Assembly: GCA_025766275.1 (NCBI GenBank)
Contig: JAFKAC010000027.1
Location: 699,069-763,068 of the forward strand
Source: Lactarius indigo
Taxonomy: Eukaryota; Basidiomycota; Agaricomycetes; Russulales; Russulaceae
Reading direction: 5' to 3'
Length of the DNA stretch: 64,000 nt
Position 1 is the stretch's first letter, and every line of letters starts with the position of its first letter. The notes under the pieces are model-generated. The model worked only from the letters and a program-made list of their open reading frames with translations. It ran no database searches and was not told where the DNA came from. Shown here piece after piece: positions 12,995 through 23,652 of the stretch. The translations under genes and the position numbers were made by a program.

Positions 12995-13995
12995 CGCTCT
13001 TTTACGACCGTCTTCGCGATAGAGATTGACGGGTTCTTCGACATTTGTTGTCCACCCTTAAGAGCTTGGCGAACTTCAACACGTTTTCATGACGACCTGC
13101 CCTCCGTCTCCCGCTCAGCAAAGCGTTCCTAGACTTCACAAGCACAAGCAACGAGCCTTTCGTGCTGCAGGTCTTCCGCACCGATGTCGAGATCGCACCA
13201 CCAGAGGAGGAATCCTTGGAATGTCTTGCCGACGTCCTTTCCAAAGCGGGGCAGCCGTACGCCCTCTCCCTCTCACTCCGCTTCACCTGCTGACGCATTT
13301 CGCTTTCCATGCAGAGACTACGAATGCAGCTCGCACATTCGCCATTTTTACCCCGCGTCCCAGGCGACACAGCCTGTCAAGCTCGACCCGATCGTCTTCG
13401 ACTTGAGGTTTCCCTCAAGCCCGATCCGGTCATCGCTCTTCGCGCTCCTCCAAATATTCCTTGGTTACACGCTGGAAGACCTGCGTGCTCTGCTCTGCGA
13501 CATGCGCATGCAGACGCATCTCCGCGACCCAAGTCGAGCGCTAGGTCGACGGATGGCCTTCCCTCCTCCCCTAACCAACTCCTGTTCGTTTCTTTCATCC
13601 TGTAAAATGACCCACATTAACACTGTCATAAATAAAGAGCGATCCCGTGCTGGTTTGTTAGCGGCCAAGCTCGCGCAGCCTGCGCAGACATCGCGTGCGT
13701 ATTCAGTCCGCAAGAATGAGCGCTCTTGGTTAAGCGCTTCGCGGGGCGGACCGCTGTGCCCGTGGGTGTTCTATGTGACGTTGTTCCTGCGTGGCGTCGG
13801 TGGCGAAGCAATCTGAGAATCCTGTGGTCGGAAGTACCTACGTCAATTCCGAATGCATACTGGGATCTCGATGTCGACGGCAGCAGCATTCTCTCACTCA
13901 CGCTTCCCAATTCTGTTGGAGTTTACGCGTATTTCGCCACCGTATTTTTGTACCGAGTAATAGGACAGTATGTATATGAAGAAGGGGCTAATAAG
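12995..13995 (+). pseudogene. Plus-strand relic of the unidentified spliced gene (copy 3)
   Basis: Duplicate of copy 1 and slightly better preserved. One frame near 13100-13300 reads LSKAFLDFTSTSNEPFVLQV and continues through FRTDVEIAPPEEESLECLAD before breaking. Pieces near 13640-13740 contain AGLLAAKLAQPAQTS. There is no continuous gene. Function is not recognised. Confidence 0.45.
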
Positions 13996-14041
13996 AATCA
14001 TATCCTATCACACACGCACATCTAAGAGACTATGGGACGCG

Positions 14042-15060
14042 TCAAACCATATCATACCGGCCATGTGAAGTATGCGGAGGGTGATCTCCCGTACGCTCAG
14101 CGTTTGGTTCCTGGAGTGAAGGTCCCGCGATAACTACTTCCGGCTCATTAACTGATCTCAGTTGCGGAGATTGCGGGGGAGGCTCTAGGTTGTCAGTACT
14201 GTTTGCATGGTTTCCGCGATTCACTTCAAGGAGTTCCAGGGCATCCTTTTCCTTGTGCAAACCAGGCTGAGAGCCACCGTCGTCATTAGCTGCGGCGTCC
14301 ACGTCAGGTGCGAAGGTTGGCACTGGAGAAGCACCGGGGGCGGTAGTAGTTACTATCGAGCTATGAGGTTCTGGGACTGGAAGCGAGAGGTCAGATTATG
14401 TGATGGGTAAGTATGAAGACAGAGGCGGATCTGTGGGGAGTTTATTGTCAAGAACTGGATTAGAAGGAGCTGAAGAGGAGGCTTGGTGCATCGGAAGGCG
14501 TCAGGGGGTCTGCATTGTGCCGGAGGGTGACGGCGGAGGGTAGGGGGGTAAAGGAAAGAAGAAGGACGGAGGCCGAAGTTCCGGGAGTGGGGTCGAGGGT
14601 TGTTGTACGTGAGGTGACAACGTCCAGTATTGCACTAGCGGCAGTTGGATCTGGTGATGTAATAGGAATGCGGAGGCTTTCGGTGGTCGTCTGATGAGCG
14701 TGGTGCAAGTTGTCAAGCGGCGGTACATTGAGGAAGGAGTATATGCCGAAGGTTCGGGGCAGAGAGGGAGAGGGTTTCATTGAGGCGTCCGTGCCGCCTT
14801 GTATCAGATCCTGAGAAGTGGCAGAAATGTCACTTTTCAATGGTAGTTTGAAGAGCAGAGTGGGAGTTGTCAAGCGGCAGAACATCAGTGAGGTTTTCGT
14901 CGACATGACGTGGGACGGGTATGGTCGAGGAAGGTGTATCTGGACTGGTAAGAGAAGCAGGGGCTAGCGCGGCAGTACGAGCAATGGCTGTGAGGGCAGA
15001 GTCATCATGAATATGGCCAGCGAAGTTGCGCAATGAAAGCAAGGATGGCTTCTCCAAGTT
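14042..15060 (-). pseudogene. Truncated DUF6535 gene, C-terminal tail only (duplicate of 1018-2065)
   Basis: Minus-strand Pro/Ser/Thr-rich DUF6535 tail in broken frames: GHIHDDSALTAIARTAALAP near 14950-15010, then LPLDNSHSALQTT, and a terminal YDMV before the stop at 14042. The hydrophobic N-terminal half is missing. Near-identical to the first remnant, so it was carried along in the 13-kb duplication. Confidence 0.7.
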
Positions 15061-15796
15061 TACCGCCTCGGCCTCAGTTTATGCTATACGTTTATTCACT
15101 GCACTCCGTCAGATTCCCCAAGCTATGAATGTCCTTCCGACCCTTTGAAGAGAGAAGAATGGGAAGGAGGAAAAGGCGAGACGGAGAACATGAGGGCACA
15201 AACTAGCTCTGAGTCACGCACCGACAGAGCAACGTATATCTCTCAATGGGTATTTTATCTGGGATGTGCAATATAGCCCTTCCAGTCATTCTATTCTGCG
15301 TTGAAGGTTGAGAAGAGAGGGACTGATACAGGATTGTCGATGGGGATGGGAAGAAATCCGGTAATCCCGTGAGCATTGAATCCGAGCGACGGGTTGGGGC
15401 CGGCCATTTTAATTTCAGCTGGGTCCTCCATCTCAGAACGGCTCCGCATGGTATCAACACTATAATATAATATTCTTAACGCCGCTCTCAACAAAGTCTC
15501 AAGGAGAGACTATTTGCAGACACTACTGGAGCTGACGGAATAGAGACGGCTACCTGTTTGCGTGCAGAGGCCTCCGCGTCACTGCCAGATACGCTCACTG
15601 GCCCACCTAAGGGGGTTGCTGAAACTCATCGCTCACAACTCTCTACTCTACCAAGTTTACATATTTCGCCACGGGCCACGGTATCTGCACCATATTATAG
15701 GACAGTATATACGCGAGACGAGGAAAAATGTTGATCAGGAGATATCCGGAACATATATCCTACAGCGTGTGCGCGTATCAAAGAGGCCGGGAGACG
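15061..15796. other. Spacer, duplicate of 2066-2766
   Basis: No gene. It repeats the spacer of copy 1, including the 67-codon minus frame at 15291-15494, the relic exon near 15500-15600 and the conserved 3' flank of DUF6535 genes from about 15650. Confidence 0.6.
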
Positions 15797-18588
15797 TTAA
15801 ACGATATCATACGAGCAGTGGAAAGGCTGCGGTGGACGACCTTCTCCCGTACCCTCGGCATTTGGTTCACGTGTTGAAGGGCCTGTGATGGCTGGGTCCA
15901 TATCAGTGGCCGATAGTAACGGGGATTGCGGTGGGGTATCTAAGGTGGCCATGGTGTTTGCGTGGATTGAGTGAATCGCCGAGGGGGAACCAAGGGCGTC
16001 GTTTTCATTGCGTGGGCCAAGCTTCAGGCCGCCATCGTCCTCGATAGCAGCATGCAGATCAGGTGCAGAGACTGGCCCTGTCAAAGCACTGGTAGTAGGC
16101 ATTATTTCTAAGCGATGACATTTTGTGTAAGAAGGCGAGGGGTCAGATCGAGCCATGGGCAAGTGTGAAGATAGCGACAAACCTAGAGGAAGTGTATTGT
16201 CGAGAATTGGACAAGAAGCTGAAGGGTGGTTTGACAGATCAGAAGGCGCCAGGAGGTCTGCGTTATGCTGGAGGGTAACAGCAGCCGATGGTGAGGTAGA
16301 GGAACGAAGAGGGGTAGATGTCGAGGTTACGGAAGTAGGGTAGGGTATTATTCCACCAGTGGTGACAAACGCATCAGCGGCCGCTGGATCTGGTGCGGTG
16401 GCAGGAGATGAGAGGCTTTCGGTGTTTGCCTGATGAGTGGTCTGGGGGTGGAAGTCGTCAAGGGGTATATCTGTGAGGCTTTCGACGACGTTTGGTGGGG
16501 CAGGTGCGGACGAGGGAGGCACATCAGGGCTGGTAAGGAGAGCAGGGAGCGGTGCGTCATTATCATGCAGGACGGCCGGAGCTGAGGTTGTGAAGTCAGT
16601 CTCATGGATATGACCAACGATGTTGCACCGTGGATACGAGCTTAGGTTGTATAGAACGTCATCATAATCATCCGTGAAGGCGGAGAATTGTGTTGGGGCA
16701 GCATCGGTACCTTCATGAAGAGCGATGTAGACCTTCCGAATTGGTTTGAGGATCCATGTCACCATCCGCCGATCACCGTCATTCTGCGCTTTGAGAACGA
16801 TTTTATTCCAGAGTGCACAGAACTCGTGCTGCAGATTGGGTGACGTATCTTGCAATCGATTTCAGAAGCTTCCCTTAAAACGGATGAGAACCAGAGACTT
16901 TGCCAGGAAGGTTTCCCGAACTGGCTAAATTGGTGGCGAGTGATGCAAATCAAGCTTGTGAGTGACAAGCTACGGTCTGTGGCGTAGCGTCGGAGGTCAG
17001 CTTCTAAAAATCCCAGTTTATTGGGGGCAGAAGTAAGCCAAGAGTCGTCGCCGCGATGCGCTTCTGCAATAAGACAGGTGAACATGGCCTCTCCAAGTAA
17101 TTCAGCTCGTTGGTCTCGACCACTGCGCCAGCCTCTCATGACACGGATGAATTCGGTGGTTTGCAGTCCCCTAAGTTGATTCGAGGAAATGACTATGCGG
17201 AGGATTTCCCAGAATGCATAGGGAAGTTGCAGTGGATCAAGGGCTTTCACGCAGATCATGGCCCGGTGGTTTTTGACAGGCCCGGGAAGTAAATCGGATG
17301 AGAAAGTGCGGCGAAAGAATCCTATCAATGCATCAGAAAGCTTGTCTTTGTCCTCTTCGGTGAGACTGGGCAGAGGATCGCCGACCACCTTGGAGCTGCG
17401 GATGCCGGGTAAGCCGGAAAAGAAGCGCTCCAGTTCGTGATCTTCGTCCAGACAGTCAAACGTCCACATGAAGGCGCGGGTGTCGAGTTCTGGTCGGGAC
17501 CTCAGAGCACTCTCCTCAGCTTTCCTCTGGACGCCTTTTACGACCAAAAGGTTCCTGATTCCCGGAGCAACCAGACGACCATAGCGAACCCAAAACTTGA
17601 CCGACAAGATGATCCCCCGACAAATCTTAAAGGTGACATTTGGTATCACACAAACAGTGAACCACACAGAGGATGAAAGTGATGTGTAGTATGGGCTATC
17701 GTGACGAAAGATTGGCATCAATGTCATACATCCGTACACAGCCGTGCAAAGGCCGACCCATGACAATACCAACTTGAAGATCGTGATATAGACGTTGGAT
17801 AGGAACACGACCAGGCCGGCGAAGAACAGGAACAGGGAAATGTGGAGTAGAGCCGGCAACGTTTCGACCACCCATGGGAGGAGACACTTCTCAACTCCCT
17901 CGGCAAAAAACGCACGAATTCGTGCTCGCTTGTGTGGACTGTAACGCGTCTGAGTGACCTTGAAATATCTTCGTGCCCATTGCTGCAACAACGTCGCGAG
18001 CAGAGCACAGGTAAGACTGATCACCAAGCTCATGAACCAAAGTAAGTTCACCCAAATTGCGTAGTTTGGTGGAGAGAACGGGGGAGGGGAAGCGGGGAGG
18101 GAAGTCGAGATATTGGGGTTGACGGTAGTCTGGTAGATATTTGCGAGGTAGAAATTGGAGGTGTCCTGTGGGTTCGGTCGAATATCCTGAATGGAGACTG
18201 AGATCAAGGATGCGACAGCAGCGGAGAATAAACCGGTCTATGACAATTGGGTCAATGAAGCACCAGATTAAAAGATAAATAGACGCACAAATATGAGGAT
18301 CCCGTCTGCATCTGCTTTCCAGTTCTCGGCCATCTTCTTGTCCTCTTCTGTCGCCATTTCCATATACATGGAGAAAATAGGCCCGGAGCCATCGACGAAA
18401 TTAGATGCAGCGTGCGATGCTTGATTTTGTCCCGGCTGAGGGTGCTGGTGACCTATGTTGACGACAGGCAGCCAGGCCGCAGGCTAGGTGAGAACGGGGA
18501 AGATAGAGTCAGGCAGAAATTTAGTACCTTCACCAAACCCGGGCCCTGTGCCAGGTATATTAGTAGCCTCATGAGGAACTGGGGGCAT
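15797..18588 (-). pseudogene. DUF6535 domain membrane protein, array gene 3 (single frameshift)
   Basis: Exons 18528-18588 (ATG), 18289-18452 and 15797-18237 are in phase with introns of 75 and 51 bp, and the N-terminal two thirds are open with all four membrane segments and LDEDHELERFFSGLPG. Near 16851-16856 the minus strand has one base fewer than gene 1, between the residues ASEID and QDTS. The frame after it (15797-16855) continues with the normal QHEFCALWN and Pro/Ser/Thr tail to YDIV. Exon 2 is six bases shorter than in the paralogues but in frame. With no other break, this is a very recent pseudogene, or a sequencing error; a truncated protein of about 570 residues would otherwise result. 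Confidence 0.75.
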
Positions 18589-19786
18589 TGAGGACAATGA
18601 CCTGGGTCGATTTTAGAGAGTACAATGAAGTAGGGTAGAACGGATTAGGGCCAGAGCGACGTATCCGGCCGTTGAGCACAGCATCAAGAGCACAGCATCA
18701 CAAGGCGACACTAGGCTCAACCGAACCGCAAGCGCCGGATTCTCTACGCGTGGTTGTTGCGAAATATGCAAGGAAATATACTTCATTTCTCATATTGTGT
18801 GCTTTTGAGTCTCTGAATTTCATGACAACAAAGGGGTCAGCGTTCCGCAAGTAAAGACTAGAGAAGGATTGTCGAAAAATGACGAATAAAATACAGTGTT
18901 TTATTTGGACGGAATATCGATTAGCGCTGAACTCGAACCGAATCTGTGATGTACTATCATTCCCACACCTCTGCAAAAAAATGGTAATCTTTTTTTGTAG
19001 CTTCAACAAAACATCATAGCTACTTCATTCTGTACATAGTAATAGATATGTTTATATCCCACCAGAATCATATTTTTATTTATTTGTTTCTGAATCCATT
19101 CAATGTGGAGCAATGAGTACCACCTCTGCAACTTTTGGTCACACTTTGTCACTGTGGCAGCAGACTAGCAGCAGGCAGAGTGGTCGGCATTTGGCAAAAG
19201 TGGCAATGCGAGTCAGTCCGAGCATGCCATAAAAGTTCCCTGTGCCGAAGGTGCCGTTTTGTGCCTAAAGAGGAGTTCCAATTGCTTGCTGAATTGGGTC
19301 ACGTTTTGTCACCTTTCCATGGTCTTTGGTGAGTTTTTTGTCTCCAGCTTGATCGCCTCCATTTTGACTCTAAACTTTGTAGAGTCACTGTAGTAATGGA
19401 TAGTAACATCACAGTGAGGCGAGGTCCCGTAGGAATGTTGGGATCGGTCAGATCTGGGGGGGTATGGACACTTTTGAGACCACCCCATTACCTTTGTCGA
19501 TTTTTAATGACCACGATTTTTCTCTGATCCTCAGTATACTGTGTGATCTTGTATCTACATATGTTAGAGAATATAGTGTATTTTTTTTGGGGAGAAAGGA
19601 AACCGGGAAAGTACTGATCTACTATGATCTTTCGGAATTTGCAGATATGGGTACATTTGCAGAGGTGTGGGAACGATAGTAGTAACATCTCACCCTTCTC
19701 TCGGTCCGATCATACAGTATCGGACCAATTGAACGCTTCTCGTCTCCAATAACAATTCTGTATACTTGCTATTTCCAAGCGGGTCG
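18589..19786. other. 5' flank of gene 3 and AT-rich spacer
   Basis: Up to about 18945 this is a diverged version of the gene 1 and gene 4 upstream region (shared gaaccgcaagcgc and attagcgctgaa-type words). From about 18960 to 19720 it is AT-rich with short frames on both strands, the longest 71 and 66 codons and overlapping. I see no gene, tRNA or element end here. Confidence 0.5.
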
Positions 19787-20835
19787 TACCGAGATGTTCC
19801 AAGAAAGCTCGAGAGTCAGGCGATGGGTTGGACACATTGCAGGTCTCCAGTGCCGTCGCCGAGAAGCTGCTTGAGGTGTGGGAGATCACACCCTCAGGGA
19901 ATTTTTTTGGGAGCGCTTTGCGACATCTTTTCTGAAGCGGGGGAGCCGTCCTCTGCCTCTCTCTCCACTCCACCTGCTGATGCACCTTGCTTTCCGTGTA
20001 GACCCGTGCAAATACAACTTACAGTATTCGATGCAATCGCCACTGCCCTGTCCGACCCCGACTTGGACCCTCTCCTCAAACTCGAGGTGGTCTCTACGCA
20101 AGTGCACTTGCTCTCCACGCTCCTCCGGATATTTCCGGATGGCGGGCTGGACGACATACAACCGAGAATACAGCACATGTTTGCGACCCGAGCAGAGCGC
20201 TCAGTGCTGGATCACTTATGGTGAGCCTTCTCTCCGCCCCCCACCAAATTCTTTTCCTTCCTTTCTTCATTCACACTACCGAATAAAAAGTAGTTCGCGC
20301 CGGCTTTCTCAACGCCAAGCATCCGCAGGCGAATTTGGTCCGTAGTAGTGAGCACTGTTGGTCATGGGCCTCGTTAGTTAGGCTGTCTGGCTCATGTGTG
20401 TGCTCGTCATCATCGTCTTCTCCCAGCACCGTAACGGGGCAGTCACTGCGTCAGTAGTGAAGCAGTTTGAGACCCTTGTGGTGGAATGTCCACGTCGGTC
20501 TCAAATGTGCACAAAGATCTGTCATTCTTGACGGCGACGGCGGCAGTATTCATCTCGGCCATACACCATGTATACGTCTACTACTCACCGATTTGTCACT
20601 GTAATTCACACACTCTACCGTAATGTCCTTGTCCCCGGTATTGGAATGGCTCCATGGTATCGACTCTGCAAGATGCCCGACGTTTCTCTCAACAAGAGAC
20701 CCAAGCAACTAGTTTTTGCAAACACTCTCGAAGCTGAGAAGAAGATGGAGATGGCTGCCCGGGTGCCCGGAGAGGTTTCCTTGTCACTTCCATCTACGCT
20801 CATCGCCCACAGTGGTCAAGAGGAACCTTAAGACT
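19787..20835 (+). pseudogene. Plus-strand relic of the unidentified spliced gene (copy 4, best preserved)
   Basis: This copy shows the ancestral coding most clearly. A first piece near 19825-19890 reads LDTLQVSSAVAEKLLEVWEI. A second, 20010-20223, is open for about 70 codons and contains IATALSDPDLDPLLKLEVV and LLRIFPDGGLDDIQ, ending VLDHLW before a stop. A third is near 20300 (RAGFLNAKHPQANLV), and a last frame to 20831 contains SLNKRPKQLVFANTLEAEKK. The pieces look alpha-helical and Leu-rich, but I do not recognise the family. It stands convergent to a DUF6535 remnant, as in every unit of the array. Confidence 0.5.
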
Positions 20836-21006
20836 CACTCACATTTCCCGTGCTACTCTGCTTTACATGCATTTTGCCACGGTCCTGTAGGGAATAATAA
20901 ACTGGTATGTACAGAAGTTGAGAACAGGTATTGAATAGTATCGGCGGCGGTATCGAGATCTCAACAGAATATATACCCGATCGCGCACGCACATCTGAGC
21001 GTCACG

Positions 21007-21640
21007 TTAAACCCGTGTGAAGGGTGCAGAAGATGATCGATGATTGCCTGGACACTCCGCACCAAGAAAGCACCACGAAGGACATACGATGGCTACGTTA
21101 GTAATTGACATTGATGACGGAGACTGGTAGAAGATCCGATGCAGCCATACTATTTTCCCGAATCGCTGAAGAAGGTCGAGAGCGTTGTCCATTTCTGCAA
21201 TGCAACCTTCGCATCGCCCTGCAACGGCGCTCGGATCAGGTGCAGAAGACAGCCATGGACGAGATGGGCCGAGAGAAGCGGGAGGCAGCAACGACGAACG
21301 AAATTCTGGTGAAGATGCGTGATCAGACCCAGTCACAGGAGAGTTTAAAGACGGCTGTGGGCTTGTAAAGGACACATCGAATAGGACCTGAATGGGAGAA
21401 GGTAGCGATGGAACGTCTAAATCACCCGAAGAACTGATGCCCAGCGAGAGTAATCTGTAGTAACGGCTCTAGGACGACGATTGCGGACCTAAAAATAGAA
21501 TCATGAACGGACCTGAGTGTAGACGAGCGCTATATCCCAAAGACAATGACCCACACCAGTGATGAAGGCGATGTATAGCATGGGGTATCATGACGAAAGA
21601 TAGGAATGAATGTGATGCATCTGTACAGGGCCGCTGAGGC
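21007..21640 (-). pseudogene. DUF6535 remnant with internal deletion
   Basis: The stretch 21007-21375 matches the tail of the gene 2 type (PVTGSDHASSPE, SAPDPSAVAGRCEG, NVAIVCPSW). From 21469 to about 21640 the sequence jumps to the region of the third and fourth membrane segments, with the nucleotide landmarks tatagcatggggtatc and tgatgcatctgtaca. The roughly 1.2 kb between them in a full gene is missing. The terminal sequence near 21007 is also altered. Confidence 0.55.
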
Positions 21641-21948
21641 ACGACCGTGATGGACAACGACAGGGGTGGGACACCAGGTGACCCTTCAAACAATGCCGCC
21701 TTCCCGCCGCCATGGCATCGTGGCATCGCATTGCTCTGGCTCATTTTGTGCTCTCGCATAGTACGTGGTGCCGAAAGACGGAAATCTATCCCGTTGCCGC
21801 CACTCGATCTCACCTCCCCGTTCGCACCTGCCTGGGAAGGCTTGTATGTCCGCAGTACCTGAGGGCACTCATCAGATGGGCTGTCTAGCAGACCAAGGCA
21901 CTTCTTCTCTGCCTTGGCAAATTTTTCCGTAGTTTCAAAGTTGAACGA
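21641..21948. other. Short spacer
   Basis: Frames open on both strands (about 60-70 codons) overlap each other. No feature can be supported. Confidence 0.4.
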
Positions 21949-22500
21949 CTACCGGTCGTGAATAGCGGTGGGTTGGTAAAGTGGCAAAGCGACGTCGAAA
22001 CGGTATTCGGTGCCGCTGAAAGAGACGAGGAAGTGAGGTTCATGGGTTTGGACTAAGTGGTGTGCCATGTCTAAGCTTAGTCGTAGGTCCTCCGGCGTAG
22101 GCGCCTGCCTGTAGGGGTCGTCACTATGCACCTGGTGAGGAGTGCGCCCACGTACGATCTCTAATTCCCAATCCTCTTGCTGGAAAAGCGTCGGGAAGGT
22201 ACTTCCCTCGTAGTGTCGATATGCGATAGGTTCAGGGACATTGTATTCCCGAATCGCGGGCGGTGAGGTGACAGGGGGGACAGAAACGGACCCCTGATGG
22301 GCACGCGATAGATGCAAGGTCATGTCTACATTGAGGGTACGCTGGCATTCATGAGCGTCAGGGTCTATTGCACTGAAGGGAAGGGAAATAGTTGGGGACC
22401 TTCAAGCTGTGACTTCGGTGTCACTGTCCCGAGATGAACTGCGATATCGTTTTGGGGAGCTGTCACAGCCGCTGTAGATCGACCTTGGGGAGGAGGACAT
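21949..22500 (-). CDS. Hypothetical protein, probably two exons
   Basis: The minus strand is open from about 22360 to TGA/TAG at 21949 and reads as a real protein: VPEPIAYRHYEG, FQQEDWELEIVRG, then a C-terminal SFSGTEYRFDVALPLYQP. An upstream ATG at 22500 begins MSSSPRSIYSGCDSSPKRYR, Ser/Arg-rich, and could join through an intron of about 60 bp ending at AATAG near 22371 with a phase-1 junction, though the donor GTGACA is weak. The total would be about 160 residues. It shows no transmembrane segment and no known domain. Codon usage is smoother than in the surrounding relics. It is unrelated to the DUF6535 array into which it is inserted. Confidence 0.5.
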
Positions 22501-22880
22501 GGGAAAATTATTGGTTGAAGCCGTTAGGACGACAGAGTCGAAAACCTGTTTTTACATGAGAAAGATAACCTCGAAGATAAATCGCTATGCACCAGTGGAT
22601 ACAAATAGAACACCGAGAATAAGAGATGGTTAGAGCATCGACAACAGTCAGATGTGGGCGCAAGATTGAGAAAGATAAAGAAAAGCATTGGTTCTTATGG
22701 AAATAATAGGGAGACTTGGCCCTTGGCGAAGTTCTGTTCCACGAGATTTACCGAATTGAGTTCATAAGAGATGAACGTAAGAACGATATACACTATACAC
22801 TATTCCTGCTTCAAGTTGAACATTCCGACATTGCACGTGACCGCGAGACCACTCATCTACTTGACAAACGTCTCCAATCC
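22501..22880. other. Spacer, possible promoter of the 21949-22500 gene
   Basis: AT-rich, no gene. It lies upstream of the minus-strand hypothetical gene and before the next relic; no defined element was seen. Confidence 0.4.
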
Positions 22881-23640
22881 GCTCCAACGACAACCTGCTG
22901 TCCGTCTTCCGGGTCTACAACGCGCTCCCAGATCTCTCCAGCACAAACGACGGGCTTCACATACTGCGGGTCTTCTGCGCCGATGTCGAGAAGTATCTAA
23001 AGGAATCTGAGTTCATGCCCTCGGAGAAGAGCGCCGCTTGTCCACGCGTTTTCCAAAGTGGGGCAGCAGTACGGTCTCTGCTTCTCTTCATGCTTCACCA
23101 GCTGATGCTTTCTTTCCGTGCAGAGACCTCGCATCGCAACGACACAGCCCGCCGTGATTGATGTGATCACCGCGGCCCTGTCCACCTGACAATCTTCGAC
23201 TTTGTTTTGGTCTTCGAGCTTGAAGCTCGATGTTGTCCCTCGCTGCGCATGGGCACCCATTGTTTGCACATCTCTGGATATTCCTAAGTGGTGGCCTTGA
23301 GGACCTGCACACCTGGCATCGTACACACATAGGCGCTACGTAGGAACATGGTACGTGTCCCTGGAGCCCATCTCTCTTTGACGCCCAGCTCTCCAACGAC
23401 AGCGCATGCGCGCAGAGGCCTCAGCGTCATTTCCTGGTACGCTCACTGGCCCACTTAAGAGGATTATCGAGACTCCTCACAACTCTCCGTTCGACCAAGT
23501 TTACACATTTCGCCACGTATTTTCACCATGTAGTAGGGAGTATATACACAGGATAGGAAAAGTATTGAATAGTATCAGTGATGGTGATATTGGGAGCCTT
23601 ATGGGAATATATACCCTAAATTCCACACAGTCATAAAAGA
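22881..23640 (+). pseudogene. Plus-strand relic of the unidentified spliced gene (copy 5)
   Basis: From about 22868 one frame is open and reads NDNLLSVFRVYNALPDLSST, then DGLHILRVFCADVEKYLKES, corresponding to the FRTDVEI region of the other copies. After about 23040 it decays. From about 23380 it carries the exon seen near 2500 and then the standard 3' flank of DUF6535 genes. This copy suggests that the N-terminal part of the lost protein was helical and charged. Confidence 0.5.
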
Positions 23641-23652
23641 GATCGGGGGACG

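Larger units (their letters stand above)
12979..18460. repeat. Segmental duplication, copy 2 (partner 1-5430)
   Basis: Collinear copy of the window start through the DUF6535 gene 1 region. It contains a plus-strand relic, a truncated DUF6535 tail, a spacer and a full-length DUF6535 copy in the same order and orientation. Similarity fades upstream of exon 2 of the full gene (beyond about 18420), where array gene 1 instead matches gene 4. Confidence 0.9.
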
